From NCBI GenBank assembly GCA_965223125.1, contig OZ244984.1, forward strand, positions 2,232,001 to 2,296,000: DNA of 64,000 bases, read 5' to 3'. Positions 9,642-20,468 of this stretch are shown piece after piece. The translations under genes were made by a program, and so were the position numbers. The notes below the pieces were generated by a model. The model was not told the DNA's origin. It did no database searches and saw only the letters and a list, made by a program, of their open reading frames with translations. This DNA comes from Pacificispira sp965223125 (GTDB lineage: Bacteria; Pseudomonadota; Alphaproteobacteria; UBA8366; Aestuariispiraceae). Numbering within the stretch: the first letter of the stretch is position 1; the number at the start of each line of letters is the position of its first letter.

Positions 9642-10751
9642 TCAGGTGCTGAAAACCGGAGAGCCAAGCATATCCAGATCCACCGCGATCCCCAGACCAG
9701 TACCAGTGGGGGCATAAAGCCGACCTTCTTGGGCAGCAGGCATGCCGGTTGCGTTCTGTACCGTGACCCAGTTCATGAAATCGACGGTATGGGCCTGATT
9801 GGCTGCGGGCATGGACAGCATCATATGCGCCGTGGCGGCGGTATTGATCGTACTGCCACCGGTATCCTCCACTGTTACCTTCAGGCCCAGTGCCATCGCG
9901 ACATCCCGCAGCAGGCGGGTCGGCCCGATCCCGCCGATCCGGGCGATCTTCAGGGTCACCCCGGTAATCACGCCATCTCGATGGGCGGAAAGCAGGTCAT
10001 CGAGCGTCACGATCCCCTCGTCCAGGATCATCGGCTTGCCGCAGCGTCCGGCAATCGTGCGGTTGTCCGCATAGGCCATGCAGGGCTGCTCCAGCCGGTA
10101 ATCAAGATCGCGGGTCCGATCCACGAAGCGCAGCGCATCCTCCAGCAGCCAGCCGCCATTGGCATCGGCATAGAGCGGGACATCGGCGGGCCCAGCGGCG
10201 GACACGGCGGCGCGCACCGCCTTCATCCGCTCGACATCCTCCAGCGGATCGGCACCGACTTTCACCTGCAAACGGCGATAGCCACGGGCGACGTAATCCG
10301 CCGCTTTGCGGGCCATCGCGTCGGGGTCGGCCTGCCCGATGGAGCGATAGAGCAGGACATAGTCCGTTGCCGCTCCGCCCAGCAGGTTACTGAGGGACAC
10401 TCTAGCACAGCGCGCCGCCAGATCCCAGGCGGCCATGTCGATGGCGGATTTGACCGCAGGCTGGCCCAGCATCGCCCGGTCCAGCGCATCCGCCAGCCGG
10501 AGCGGTGCCGTCGCGGACAAGCCGATGACAGTGGGCAGCAATCGCATGATCCCGGACCGCATCGACTCCGGGAAAGCCTCTGCATAGAAGGCCCCCAGCG
10601 GTGCCGCCTCGCCCCAGCCGACCATGCCGTTCTCAGCCTTGAGTGCGACAATGCAACTGTCGAATCCATCTTCCGCCTGACCCCGGCAGATATAGGGGCC
10701 ATCGCTGAAAGGCTGGATCTGTCGATAGAGACGGGCGGAGACGATCTTCAT
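9642..10751 (-). CDS. Enolase-superfamily (mandelate racemase / muconate lactonising type) enzyme
   Basis: A 369-residue cytoplasmic enzyme with the complete enolase-superfamily design: a capping domain (GWGEAAPLGAFYAE around 45-58), then a barrel with Lys164 (LQVKVG), metal ligands Asp196 (DANGGW), Glu221 (LEQPC) and Asp244 (DEG), and Lys268 (LKIARIGG). Such enzymes remove a proton alpha to a carboxylate. The overall pattern is nearest to the subgroup containing cis-3-hydroxy-L-proline dehydratase and hydroxyproline-betaine epimerase, but the first position of the usual K-x-K is Gln162, so I do not assign a substrate. No transporter or proline gene lies beside it. No good ribosome site is visible before the ATG. 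It starts just after the atp terminator. Confidence 0.8.
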   Translation of the reverse strand: MKIVSARLYRQIQPFSDGPYICRGQAEDGFDSCIVALKAENGMVGWGEAAPLGAFYAEAFPESMRSGIMRLLPTVIGLSATAPLRLADALDRAMLGQPAVKSAIDMAAWDLAARCARVSLSNLLGGAATDYVLLYRSIGQADPDAMARKAADYVARGYRRLQVKVGADPLEDVERMKAVRAAVSAAGPADVPLYADANGGWLLEDALRFVDRTRDLDYRLEQPCMAYADNRTIAGRCGKPMILDEGIVTLDDLLSAHRDGVITGVTLKIARIGGIGPTRLLRDVAMALGLKVTVEDTGGSTINTAATAHMMLSMPAANQAHTVDFMNWVTVQNATGMPAAQEGRLYAPTGTGLGIAVDLDMLGSPVFST

Positions 10752-10770
10752 GATGAGCAGGAGACTACGC

Positions 10771-10803
10771 TGAAACGAAAACGGCCCGCAAGTCTGCGGG
10801 CCG
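10771..10803 (-). terminator. Rho-independent terminator of the atp operon
   Basis: Minus strand: a 9-bp perfect stem CGGCCCGCA/TGCGGGCCG (10795-10803 with 10782-10790), 4-base loop, then TTTTCGTTTC. It lies 26 bases beyond the atpC stop and is the clearest intrinsic terminator in the window. Confidence 0.88.
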
Positions 10804-10828
10804 CTCCGTCATTCGAATTCTTGTCAGC

Positions 10829-11245
10829 TTACTTATAGGCCGGGCTCTGCGCCGCATGCAGTCTAGCTTCGGCGATCACGAGGGCGGCCTGTGCCTTGGC
10901 GCGGGCGTCCTCATCCTTCGCGGATGCCACATCCTCGGTCAGATCCTTGACTTTGGTCTGGGCGGCGGGGATGTCGATATTCTCGACCGGGGTCGCGGTG
11001 TCGGCGAGCACGGTGCAGCGCTCCGCAGTCACTTCCAGGAAACCGCCATCGACGAACAGACGCTTGTCGACGCTGTTGCCCTCATAAATGCAGATCGTGC
11101 CTGGGCGAATGGTCGCGATGACCGGCGCATGGCCGGGCAGCACACCCATATCCCCTTCGGCGGCCGGAAGGACCACCATATCGACATCGCCGGAGAACAG
11201 AAGCCTCTCCGGAGAGACGAGTTCGAAGGCCACCTTGTCCGACAT
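10829..11245 (-). CDS. atpC: ATP synthase F1 subunit epsilon
   Basis: Central-stalk subunit of F1, 138 residues. The N-terminal beta-sandwich is recognisable from VAFELVSPERLLFSGDVDMV and the signature GDMGVLPGHAPVIATIRPG. The C-terminal helical part is Ala/Lys-rich (AKAQAALVIAEARLHAA) and can act as the regulatory arm against ATP hydrolysis. It is the last gene of the leftward F1 operon, 39 bases after atpD and followed by a terminator. As usual for alphaproteobacteria, the F0 genes are not in this cluster. Confidence 0.96.
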   Translation of the reverse strand: MSDKVAFELVSPERLLFSGDVDMVVLPAAEGDMGVLPGHAPVIATIRPGTICIYEGNSVDKRLFVDGGFLEVTAERCTVLADTATPVENIDIPAAQTKVKDLTEDVASAKDEDARAKAQAALVIAEARLHAAQSPAYK

Positions 11246-11284
11246 ATCCTACCCTTCTCCTGTAATAACCCGATACGTCCACCC

Positions 11285-12703
11285 TTAGGCAGCGGCAGCG
11301 GCCATTTTCTTTGCCTTCTCGACGGCTTCCTCAATCGTGCCGACCATGTAGAAGGCCGATTCCGGCAGATCGTCGTACTCGCCTTGCACGATGGCTTCGA
11401 AGCCTTTGATCGTGTCGGCCAGATCGACGAACTTGCCCGGCGAGCCGGTGAAGACTTCGGCGACATGGAACGGCTGCGACAGGAAGCGCTGGATCTTGCG
11501 GGCGCGGGCGACGACGAGTTTGTCTTCTTCCGACAGTTCGTCCATGCCCAGGATCGCGATGATTTCCTGAAGGCCCTTATACTGCTGCAGGGTTTCCTGC
11601 ACGCGGCGGGCAACGCGGTAATGCGCCTCACCGACGATGGCCGCATCCAGAATGCGTGAGGTCGAGTCGAGCGGATCCACGGCGGGGTAAATCCCCAGTT
11701 CCGCAATCGAGCGCGACAGAACGGTGGTCGCATCCAGGTGCGCGAAGGTCGTGGCCGGTGCCGGATCGGTCAAGTCATCCGCAGGCACGTAGACGGCCTG
11801 CACCGAGGTGATCGAGCCCTTGTTGGTGGAGGTGATCCGCTCCTGCATCGCGCCCATATCGGTACCCAGCGTCGGCTGATAGCCCACCGCCGACGGGATA
11901 CGACCCAGCAGAGCCGATACTTCCGAACCTGCCTGGGTGAAGCGGAAGATGTTGTCGACGAAGAACAGCACGTCCTGGCCTTCCTCATCGCGGAAATATT
12001 CCGCCTGGGTCAGGCCGGTCAGTGCCACGCGGGCACGCGCGCCGGGGGGTTCGTTCATCTGACCGTAGACCAGCGCCACTTTCGAGTCGCCTTCCAGGTT
12101 GATAACGCCGGATTCCATCATTTCGTGATAGAGGTCGTTCCCTTCGCGGGTCCGCTCGCCGACGCCCGCGAAGACGGAATAGCCGCCGTGGCCCTTGGCG
12201 ATGTTGTTGATCAACTCCATGATCAAGACGGTCTTGCCAACACCGGCACCGCCGAACAGGCCGATCTTGCCGCCCTTCGGATAGGGGGTCAGCAGATCGA
12301 CGACCTTGATCCCGGTGACAAGCTGTTCTGTTTCCGTCGACTGATCGACATAGGCCGGGGCGTCGCGGTGGATCGGATAGGTCATCTTGTTGCCAATCGG
12401 GCCACGTTCATCCACCGGCTCGCCGATGACGTTCATGATGCGTCCGAGGGTTTCCGGTCCGACCGGGACCTGGATGGCATCGCCGCTGTCGGTCACCGCC
12501 TGGCCGCGAACCAGACCTTCGGTCGTGTCCATGGCGATGGTGCGAACGGTGTTCTCACCCAGATGCTGCGCGACTTCCAGGGTCAGGACGCGATCCCCGA
12601 TCTTGGTTGTCAGCGCGTTCAGGATCGCAGGCAGCTCGCCTTCGAACGATACGTCGACGACGGCGCCCAGAACCTGGGTGATTTTGCCGGTAGTGTTGCT
12701 CAT
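11285..12703 (-). CDS. atpD: ATP synthase F1 subunit beta
   Basis: Catalytic nucleotide-binding subunit, 472 residues. The P-loop GGAGVGKT is near residue 151, the catalytic-Glu region is VFAGVGERTREGNDL, then VYGQMNEPPGARARV, and the signature PSAVGYQPTLGTDMG is near 270. The C-terminus ends in Ala repeats (KKMAAAAA). Spacing in the operon is short: 32 bases from atpG and 39 to atpC. Confidence 0.98.
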   Translation of the reverse strand: MSNTTGKITQVLGAVVDVSFEGELPAILNALTTKIGDRVLTLEVAQHLGENTVRTIAMDTTEGLVRGQAVTDSGDAIQVPVGPETLGRIMNVIGEPVDERGPIGNKMTYPIHRDAPAYVDQSTETEQLVTGIKVVDLLTPYPKGGKIGLFGGAGVGKTVLIMELINNIAKGHGGYSVFAGVGERTREGNDLYHEMMESGVINLEGDSKVALVYGQMNEPPGARARVALTGLTQAEYFRDEEGQDVLFFVDNIFRFTQAGSEVSALLGRIPSAVGYQPTLGTDMGAMQERITSTNKGSITSVQAVYVPADDLTDPAPATTFAHLDATTVLSRSIAELGIYPAVDPLDSTSRILDAAIVGEAHYRVARRVQETLQQYKGLQEIIAILGMDELSEEDKLVVARARKIQRFLSQPFHVAEVFTGSPGKFVDLADTIKGFEAIVQGEYDDLPESAFYMVGTIEEAVEKAKKMAAAAA

Positions 12704-12735
12704 GACGGTAGCTCCTGTCTCGGACTTCTAGTCTG

Positions 12736-13620
12736 TTAGAGCGCCTCAGCGCCCGAGATGATTTCGATCAGTTCTTTGGTAATCATGGCCTGACGGGCGC
12801 GGTTGTAGGTGATGCTGAGCTTGCTGATCATGTCACCCGCATTGCGCGTCGCATTGTCCATCGCGGTCATCCGCGCACCCTGTTCGGACGCGAAGCTCTC
12901 CAGCATGCTGCGATATACCTGTACCGCCAGGTTTTTCGGTAGCAACGCCTCAAGGATCGCTTCCTCATCCGGCTCGAATTCGTACTGCGCGCCGCCCGTA
13001 TCAGCCTCGCCATCATCGTCGCTGGACGCTGCGGCAAAGGGGATGAGTTGCAGCGGGGTCACTTCCTGCGTCAGGGCGGAAATGAACTTGTTGTAATAGA
13101 GCGTGCAGACATCGAACTCGCCCGCCTCGAACATCTCCACCACCTTGGCGACGACCTGATCGGCCTGATCGAAGGCGGGATAGGGCTTCATCAGTTCTTC
13201 GAAACCCGCAACCAGCTTGTCACGATGCTCACGGCGCAGCAGGGCGACGCCCTTCCGCCCGATGGCAATCAACTTGACGGTCTTGCCCTGGCCGGTCAGT
13301 TCCGCGATCCGCTTCTTCACGGCCCGGACGATGGATCCGTTGAAGCCGCCGCAAAGACCACGGTCAGAGGTCACGACGACGAGCAGATGGGTCTTGTCGT
13401 CCCCGGTACCGGCCAGCAGTTTCGGTGCCCCTTCGGAAGATACACCTGCCGCCAGGGACCCGAGCATCCGCTCCATCCGCTCCGCATAGGGGCGGGCGGC
13501 TTCGGCGGCTTCCTGACCACGTTTCAGCTTCGCCGCCGCCACCATCTTCATCGCGGATGTGATGCGGCGGGTCGACTGGACGCTGGAAATGCGTGTCTTT
13601 AGATCCTTGAGAGACGGCAT
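12736..13620 (-). CDS. atpG: ATP synthase F1 subunit gamma
   Basis: Rotor shaft subunit, 294 residues. The N-terminal helix (MPSLKDLKTRISSVQSTRRI) and the C-terminal helix (TRNAGDMISKLSITYNRARQ) forming the coiled coil inside the alpha/beta hexamer are both clear. DRGLCGGFNG is the standard internal motif. The mid-region carries a short acidic stretch (ASSDDDGEADTGG) of the type seen in alphaproteobacterial gamma subunits. Confidence 0.97.
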   Translation of the reverse strand: MPSLKDLKTRISSVQSTRRITSAMKMVAAAKLKRGQEAAEAARPYAERMERMLGSLAAGVSSEGAPKLLAGTGDDKTHLLVVVTSDRGLCGGFNGSIVRAVKKRIAELTGQGKTVKLIAIGRKGVALLRREHRDKLVAGFEELMKPYPAFDQADQVVAKVVEMFEAGEFDVCTLYYNKFISALTQEVTPLQLIPFAAASSDDDGEADTGGAQYEFEPDEEAILEALLPKNLAVQVYRSMLESFASEQGARMTAMDNATRNAGDMISKLSITYNRARQAMITKELIEIISGAEAL

Positions 13621-13672
13621 GTCTTATCCCGATTTCAGCGTTTCGTTTCCGACACGGTCAAGCCGTTGCCGA

Positions 13673-15202
<1,530 letters not shown>

Positions 15203-15206
15203 CTCT

Positions 15207-15761
15207 TTAAGCTCCCTTCATCGCAAGCTTCAAGCGCTGCAGTTGTGAGGCGACCGACGTGTCGATCATCCGACTGCCGACTTTGACGATAAGACCGCCG
15301 ATCAACGACGGGTCCACTTTGTGGGAAACGGCAACCTTGCCGCCTACCGCTTTCTTCAGGGCCTCTTCGACTGCCGCGATCTGTTCGTCGCTCAGCGGCT
15401 TGGCGGAAGAGACTTCGGCGCTGATCTCACCGCGGCGCTTCGCCAGTTCGGTCAGATAGGCCTTAGCAATCGATTTCAGGGCAAACAGACGACGGCTTGC
15501 GGCGACATAGCCAACGAACCGGCACACCAGTTCCCCACTGCCCAGCTTGTCGAGCACGGCGGCCATCGCCTTGCCCTGGTCGGCGCGGGAAATGACCGGA
15601 CTGCGCACCAGACGGCGCAGGTCTTCGGAACCGTCGATCAGGGCGCTGATCTTGCGGAGGTCATCCGCCACAGCATCCAGTTGTTTGCCGTCATCGGCCA
15701 GTTCGAACAGCGCCTTCGCGTATCGACCGGCGATTTCGTTCATGCCACCTTTGGCTGCCAC
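15207..15761 (-). CDS. atpH: ATP synthase F1 subunit delta (OSCP)
   Basis: Peripheral-stalk subunit linking F1 to F0, first gene of the operon. The N-terminal six-helix domain begins with GRYAKALFELADDGKQLDAV. The C-terminal part contains ISAEVSSAKPLSDEQIAAVE and ends with DPSLIGGLIVKVGSRMIDTS. The frame is open upstream to 15977, but that extension is not delta-like. I place the start at GTG 15761 (V-AAKGGMNEIAGRYAKAL), preceded by AGGGAG about 12 bases away; the ATG at 15743 is the alternative. Confidence 0.92.
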   Translation of the reverse strand: MAAKGGMNEIAGRYAKALFELADDGKQLDAVADDLRKISALIDGSEDLRRLVRSPVISRADQGKAMAAVLDKLGSGELVCRFVGYVAASRRLFALKSIAKAYLTELAKRRGEISAEVSSAKPLSDEQIAAVEEALKKAVGGKVAVSHKVDPSLIGGLIVKVGSRMIDTSVASQLQRLKLAMKGA

Positions 15762-16114
15762 GGTTGGGAAACTCCCTAGACTGTTCGTTGCCGTCGTGTC
15801 ATCGAAATCTCCCCCTGACCCGCCAAGCCCCGATCCCGGCGCGTTGCGGGATTGCGGAAGTGACCCAAGACAAGACTCCTGCGAGAAGCACAGCACCCGC
15901 TGAAAATCAGCATTTTCGGTAACCATGCCCCCCAAGAACGGGCGGGGTTTAGCATAAGGGTTGGGGGCGTGCAACAAGACTCAGCCCGGCTTTTGTCGCG
16001 CAGTTTGCCGCAGCGCGGAAAGATGCTGGAACAGGGCTGAATTTCAGGGCTTTCAAGAGATGTCACAAAGCGCCACACTCGCCCGCGAAACCGGTTCCGG
16101 GGACGTAAAACCAG
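15762..16114. other. Divergent upstream region of atpH and the MFS gene
   Basis: About 350 bases with no believable gene; open frames here are extensions of atpH or shadows. A weak minus-strand promoter candidate is TTGTTG (15972-15977) with TATGCT (15951-15956), but the 15-base spacer is short. If used, it would give the atp mRNA a leader of roughly 180 bases. No attenuator-like hairpin with a T-run was found. Confidence 0.35.
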
Positions 16115-17308
16115 ATGGCTGTCGGCAGTGATATCGTATGGCTTCGGCGGATCAAATCGCCGGGGGCTGAAACCCTTTCCATTCTGTATGGGCTGGAGGC
16201 GCTATCCCGTGCGACTGCCTCGGCGATATTGCCCATTGATACGGTGCGACTGCTGGGCTCGGACGAGGCGGTGAGCCTCTGCGTGTTGGCGGGGTCGTTG
16301 ATCGCGATACCGACTGTTCTGATGGCACCGGCTCTGGCACGCCGATTCGGACGCCCGTTGCTGCTGACCCTGTTCGGTTTGTCTGGCGCTATGGCAGCGC
16401 TGCTCTTCACGCTGGATGCCGCAGAGGCGCAGGTGATCGGTTTTATTCTGCGCGCGCTAGGCGTCGCAATGATCAGCATCTGCCTCAATCTTTTCGTGAT
16501 GGACTATGTCCGGCGCGGTGATCTGGGGCGGGCCGAACCGATGCGGATGATGGCATTGGGGATCGGCTGGATACTGGGGCCGCTGGTCGGAGTCTGGCTG
16601 GCAAGCTATGTCTCGCATTCCGCGCCCTATTATTTCAGTGGCGCCATAATGCTGGTGCTGCTGGCATTGTTCTGGTCGCTGCGGTTTCGTGCTGCACCCG
16701 GTGTTCGCCCGACACAGAATCGCAAATTTGCCAGCCCACTGGCCAATCTGGCGGAATTCATGGCCAGCAAGCGGTTGCGCCATGCCTGGCTGAATGCCTC
16801 GGGCCGGGCGCTGTTCTGGATGTGCTTTTTCATCTATACGCCGATCTATGCGACCGAGACGGGGCTGGGTGCCCTTGCGGCGGGGCTGTTGCTGTCGGTC
16901 GGTGCGGGCGGCATGATCGCGATGCCGATCTGGGGCTGGCTGGCGCGTCGGTTCGGTATCCGCCGCATGGCGATGATGAGTTTCGGCGTTGCCGCCTTTG
17001 GCTGTCTTATAGCCTGGCTGTTCGTGGACAGCCCGATGGTTGGCGCGGCGGGTATCCTGTTCGCGGCGCTGGCGATGACGACCAATGACGGATACGGAAA
17101 CGCCCTGTTTTTTCGCGCCTGCCGGCCCAGTCGCAGGGTTGAGATGACACCGACCTTCACCACCTATCGTGATATCGCGGAGGTGAGCCATGCAGCGCTT
17201 TTCGCCGTGCTGCTGATCGTCTTTGAGATCGAGATCGTGTTCTTCTGCCTTGCCCTGATCCTCGGTGCGCTGGCGATCCTGTCTCGAACGATCCACCCCC
17301 GTCTGTAA
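16115..17308 (+). CDS. Major facilitator superfamily transporter
   Basis: A 397-residue inner-membrane carrier of about twelve hydrophobic segments split by a cytoplasmic loop near residues 185-215 (RFRAAPGVRPTQNRK). The motif-A-like loop after the second helix is APALARRFGRPLLL, repeated in the second half as GWLARRFGIRRMAM, the usual internal pseudo-symmetry of the family. The substrate cannot be read from sequence. GGGGA lies about 11 bases before the ATG. It is divergent from the atp operon and lies upstream of purD with a 136-base gap that holds a promoter candidate, so it is probably not cotranscribed with purD. Confidence 0.85.
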   Translation: MAVGSDIVWLRRIKSPGAETLSILYGLEALSRATASAILPIDTVRLLGSDEAVSLCVLAGSLIAIPTVLMAPALARRFGRPLLLTLFGLSGAMAALLFTLDAAEAQVIGFILRALGVAMISICLNLFVMDYVRRGDLGRAEPMRMMALGIGWILGPLVGVWLASYVSHSAPYYFSGAIMLVLLALFWSLRFRAAPGVRPTQNRKFASPLANLAEFMASKRLRHAWLNASGRALFWMCFFIYTPIYATETGLGALAAGLLLSVGAGGMIAMPIWGWLARRFGIRRMAMMSFGVAAFGCLIAWLFVDSPMVGAAGILFAALAMTTNDGYGNALFFRACRPSRRVEMTPTFTTYRDIAEVSHAALFAVLLIVFEIEIVFFCLALILGALAILSRTIHPRL

Positions 17309-17330
17309 GCGGGGCACGGTCCAAGGCAGT

Positions 17331-17358
17331 TTGTCAATGCCGGGGAAAATGCTATGTC
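17331..17358 (+). promoter_or_regulatory. Candidate promoter of purD
   Basis: TTGTCA at 17331-17336 and TATGTC at 17353-17358, 16 bases apart, about 80 bases before the purD ATG. The -10 is imperfect. No PurR-like palindrome was noticed. Confidence 0.35.
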
Positions 17359-17444
17359 GGGACCCTTTCGTGGCGGGTTCGGGCATGGCGATGTAGTCGG
17401 CACCTGACGCCGCCACACAGCCTTGATCTGGGAGAAATTCGGAT

Positions 17445-18719
17445 ATGCGTTGTCTCGTTATCGGTTCTGGCGGGCGTGAGCATGCGCTGTGCTGGTCCAT
17501 CGCCGCCTCGCCGCTCTGCGATCATCTGATTTGTGCGCCCGGCAATGCCGGGATTGCGCAAGTCGCGGTGTGCCATGCGGTGGGCATCGATGATTTCGAC
17601 GGGATCGAAGCACTGATCGATCAAGAGGCCATCGACTTTGTCGTCATCGGGCCGGAAGGGCCGCTGGTTGCGGGCCTTGCCGACCGGTTGCGGACAAGGG
17701 GTCTAGCCGTGTTCGGGCCGAGTGCCGCCGCCGCCGCACTGGAAGGATCGAAAGGATTCAGCAAGGATATCTGCGCAAAATACAATATTCCAACCGCCGC
17801 CTATGGCCGTTTCACCGATGCCCAATCTGCCCGCGCTTATATCCGTAAACAGGGTGCCCCCATTGTCGTCAAGGTGGATGGCCTGGCTGCCGGGAAGGGT
17901 GTCACCGTGGCGATGAGCGTCGAGGAAGCGCTGGCCGCCGTCGATGCCGCCATGGTCGATGGTGCCTTTGGCAGTGCCGGGGCGGAGCTGGTGATCGAGG
18001 AATTCATGGCGGGAGAGGAACTGTCCTTCTTTGCGTTGTCGGATGGGACGACTGCCCTGCCGCTCGCCTCCGCCCAGGATCACAAGCGGGTGGGTGATGG
18101 CGATACCGGCCCCAATACCGGTGGCATGGGGGCCTATTCCCCGGCCCCGGTCTGCACGCCGGAGATGGAAAAGCGAATCGTCAAGGAAATCCTGAACCCG
18201 ACAGTCGCGGCAATGCGCGCCGAGGGGTGCCCATTCCAGGGTGTCCTGTTCATCGGGTTGATGATCAACGATAACGGCCCGCGCGTGATCGAATATAACG
18301 TCCGTTTCGGTGACCCGGAATGTCAGGTCCTGATGATGCGCCTGCGATCCGACCTGCTCTCCGCCCTGGTTGCGACGGTGGAGGGGTCTCTGAACAGTTT
18401 CGACCTGCGCTGGAGCGACAGGACCGCGATGACGGTTGTGCTGGCAAGCCAGGGCTATCCCGGCACCTATCGCAAGGGAACGGTGATTCGCAATGTGGAA
18501 GGGGCGGAGGCTGATCCAGATGTCACGATCTTCCATGCCGGAACCGCGCGTGACGAATCGGGCGCTCTGATCGCGACCGGCGGGCGGGTGCTGAATGTCA
18601 CAGCTATTGCCGATACTGTCGCCGGGGCGCGGGAAAAGGCCTACAATGCCGTCGATCTGATCGAATGGCCGGACGGATTCTGCCGCCGCGATATCGGCCA
18701 TCGGGCGCTGGAGCGGTAA
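17445..18719 (+). CDS. purD: Phosphoribosylamine-glycine ligase
   Basis: GARS, the second step of purine synthesis, joining glycine to phosphoribosylamine with ATP; 424 residues, normal length. It begins with MRCLVIGSGGREHALCW (dinucleotide-like N-domain). ATP-grasp features follow: KGFSKDICAKY, APIVVKVDGLAAGKGVTVA, and the family signature RFGDPECQVLM near residue 290. GGGAGAA precedes the ATG by about 10 bases. A small membrane protein gene follows 29 bases later on the same strand. Confidence 0.97.
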   Translation: MRCLVIGSGGREHALCWSIAASPLCDHLICAPGNAGIAQVAVCHAVGIDDFDGIEALIDQEAIDFVVIGPEGPLVAGLADRLRTRGLAVFGPSAAAAALEGSKGFSKDICAKYNIPTAAYGRFTDAQSARAYIRKQGAPIVVKVDGLAAGKGVTVAMSVEEALAAVDAAMVDGAFGSAGAELVIEEFMAGEELSFFALSDGTTALPLASAQDHKRVGDGDTGPNTGGMGAYSPAPVCTPEMEKRIVKEILNPTVAAMRAEGCPFQGVLFIGLMINDNGPRVIEYNVRFGDPECQVLMMRLRSDLLSALVATVEGSLNSFDLRWSDRTAMTVVLASQGYPGTYRKGTVIRNVEGAEADPDVTIFHAGTARDESGALIATGGRVLNVTAIADTVAGAREKAYNAVDLIEWPDGFCRRDIGHRALER

Positions 18720-18748
18720 GACCGATACGGAAATAGGAAGCCACAGGC

Positions 18749-19036
18749 ATGGGTGATCGTATTCAGAGCCTTCTGGACAGGATATCGATCCTGTTCGGTG
18801 TTCAGCCCTGGATCGTCATCCTGACGCTAGTTTTCCTGATCGGTCTGCTGATCGGTCTTCGGCTGCTTGTCCGACTGGGCAATCAGGATAGGTCTCTTCC
18901 GGACTGGCGGCGCGATCCCGATGAACTGCCCGATCTGTCGCCGCGATTGCGCCAGGTGCGTCTGCAACTGATCGGCACCGGTCTTGGCATGGTGGCTTTG
19001 CTTTTCATCGCACTCCTCAGCCTGTTACAAGATTGA
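18749..19036 (+). CDS. Small two-helix membrane protein
   Basis: A 95-residue protein of unknown function with two hydrophobic helices, about residues 20-43 (WIVILTLVFLIGLLIGLRLL) and 74-92 (LIGTGLGMVALLFIALLSLL). They are joined by a charged loop (NQDRSLPDWRRDPDELPD). AGGAAG lies 10-12 bases upstream of the ATG. It lies between purD and pmbA on the same strand and is probably cotranscribed with purD. No family recognised; the open frame is clean and the topology coherent. Confidence 0.72.
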   Translation: MGDRIQSLLDRISILFGVQPWIVILTLVFLIGLLIGLRLLVRLGNQDRSLPDWRRDPDELPDLSPRLRQVRLQLIGTGLGMVALLFIALLSLLQD

Positions 19037-19100
19037 CCGAAGTAAGGTCTGTATGCTGCAAGGCCGTGCGTTTCGTTATCCTTCCCCGTTGAGAGGTTCC

Positions 19101-20447
19101 ATGACTGTAGAGACCGACCCGCTTGCCCTGATCCAGGATCTGGTGGACCGTGCCCTGAAGGCCGGGGCCGATGCCGCCGATGCCGTTGCCGGATTATCGA
19201 CCAGCCTCAGCCACGCCCAGCGTCTGGGCAAGACCGAGAAACTGGAGCGGCAGGAGTCGCAGGATCTGGGGCTGCGGGTGCTGATCGGCAAGCGTCAGGC
19301 CATCGTCTCTTCCAACGACTGGCGACCGGATGGGCTGGCTTTGCTGGTAGATCGCGCCATCGCCATGGCTCGCACCGTGCCGGAGGACGAATTCTGCGGC
19401 ATCGCCGATCCGGACCAGATCGTGGGCGATAGCTATCCGCAACTTGAAATGCTGGATGGGGAAGAACCTTCCGCCGAGACGCTGATCGCACGAGCAACCG
19501 AGACCGAGGATGCGGCGCTGGCCGTCGCGGGCATCACCAATTCGGAAGGGGCGGAGGCATCCTGGGGCCGGTCCCGCATCGCCCTTGCTGCCAGCAACGG
19601 TTTCGCCGGGGGCTATGCCGCCAGCAACCATTCCATTGGTGTTTCCGTCCTGGCGGGCAGCGGCACAGCGATGGAATCCGACTATGACTTTTCGTCGGCG
19701 ATTTTCGGGGCCGATCTGAAATCACCGGCAGCAATCGGTCAGCGCGCCGCTGAGCGTGCCTTGAAGAAACTGGGTGCTAGAAAGCCGCCAACGGCCCGGG
19801 TGCCGGTCGTCTTCGATCCGCGCGTTTCGGGCGGATTGCTGCGCCATCTGACCAGTGCGATCAATGGCGGGGCCATCGCGCGCGGCACCTCGTTCCTGAA
19901 AGATCGGATGGACCAGCAGGTAATGGCGACGGGGATCACCATTGTCGATGATCCGCACCGCGCGCGGGGTCTCGCCTCCAAGCCCTTTGATGCGGAGGGG
20001 CTTGCCAATCAGCGGCGTGAATTGGTGGCCGATGGCATGCTGCGAAGTTGGGTTCTGGACCTGCGCACCGCCCGGCAACTGGGCCTGTCCTCGACCGGTC
20101 ATGCCAGCCGGGGCACCAGCAGCCCGCCCTCGCCTTCAACCACGAATCTGCATCTGGAACCGGGCATGGTATCACCCGCCGATCTGATCGCCGATATCGA
20201 AAGCGGTCTCTACATAACCTCGGTGATGGGGATGGGGGTCAGCATCGTGACCGGCGATTACAGCCGGGGCGCATCCGGTTTCTGGATCGAGAAGGGCCAG
20301 ATCGCCTATCCGGTGAACGAGGTCACGATTGCGGGTAACCTGAAGGATATGTTCCTGGCGATGACCCCGGCGGACGATCTGGTCTTCGAACATTCGGTCA
20401 ATGCGCCGACAATTCGCATTGAGGGCATGATGGTCGCCGGGACCTGA
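19101..20447 (+). CDS. pmbA: Metalloprotease-like TldE/PmbA protein
   Basis: Member of the TldD/PmbA (modulator of DNA gyrase) family, 448 residues; with TldD it forms a protease that processes small peptides such as microcin precursors or antitoxins. Typical parts are LEVR-like start MTVETDPLALIQDLVDRALK, the segment QDLGLRVLIGKRQAIVSSND, VFDPRVSGGLLRHLTSAING in the middle and GANFWIEKG-like GASGFWIEKGQIAYPVNEVT near the C-terminus. Like other PmbA proteins it lacks the HExxxH of TldD. The start was set at ATG 19101, preceded by GAGAGG; an upstream in-frame start at 18984 overlaps the previous gene. No tldD is in the window. Confidence 0.93.
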   Translation: MTVETDPLALIQDLVDRALKAGADAADAVAGLSTSLSHAQRLGKTEKLERQESQDLGLRVLIGKRQAIVSSNDWRPDGLALLVDRAIAMARTVPEDEFCGIADPDQIVGDSYPQLEMLDGEEPSAETLIARATETEDAALAVAGITNSEGAEASWGRSRIALAASNGFAGGYAASNHSIGVSVLAGSGTAMESDYDFSSAIFGADLKSPAAIGQRAAERALKKLGARKPPTARVPVVFDPRVSGGLLRHLTSAINGGAIARGTSFLKDRMDQQVMATGITIVDDPHRARGLASKPFDAEGLANQRRELVADGMLRSWVLDLRTARQLGLSSTGHASRGTSSPPSPSTTNLHLEPGMVSPADLIADIESGLYITSVMGMGVSIVTGDYSRGASGFWIEKGQIAYPVNEVTIAGNLKDMFLAMTPADDLVFEHSVNAPTIRIEGMMVAGT

Positions 20448-20468
20448 AAATGATACCCTAAAGGCTGA

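Noticed and set aside
9411..10838. Long rightward frame over the enolase-superfamily gene
   Set aside because: The minus-strand enzyme has a complete active site; the antisense reading is low-complexity.
15762..15977. Upstream extension of atpH to an in-frame start at 15977
   Set aside because: The added ~72 residues do not resemble delta-subunit N-termini, and a better GTG start with ribosome site exists at 15761.
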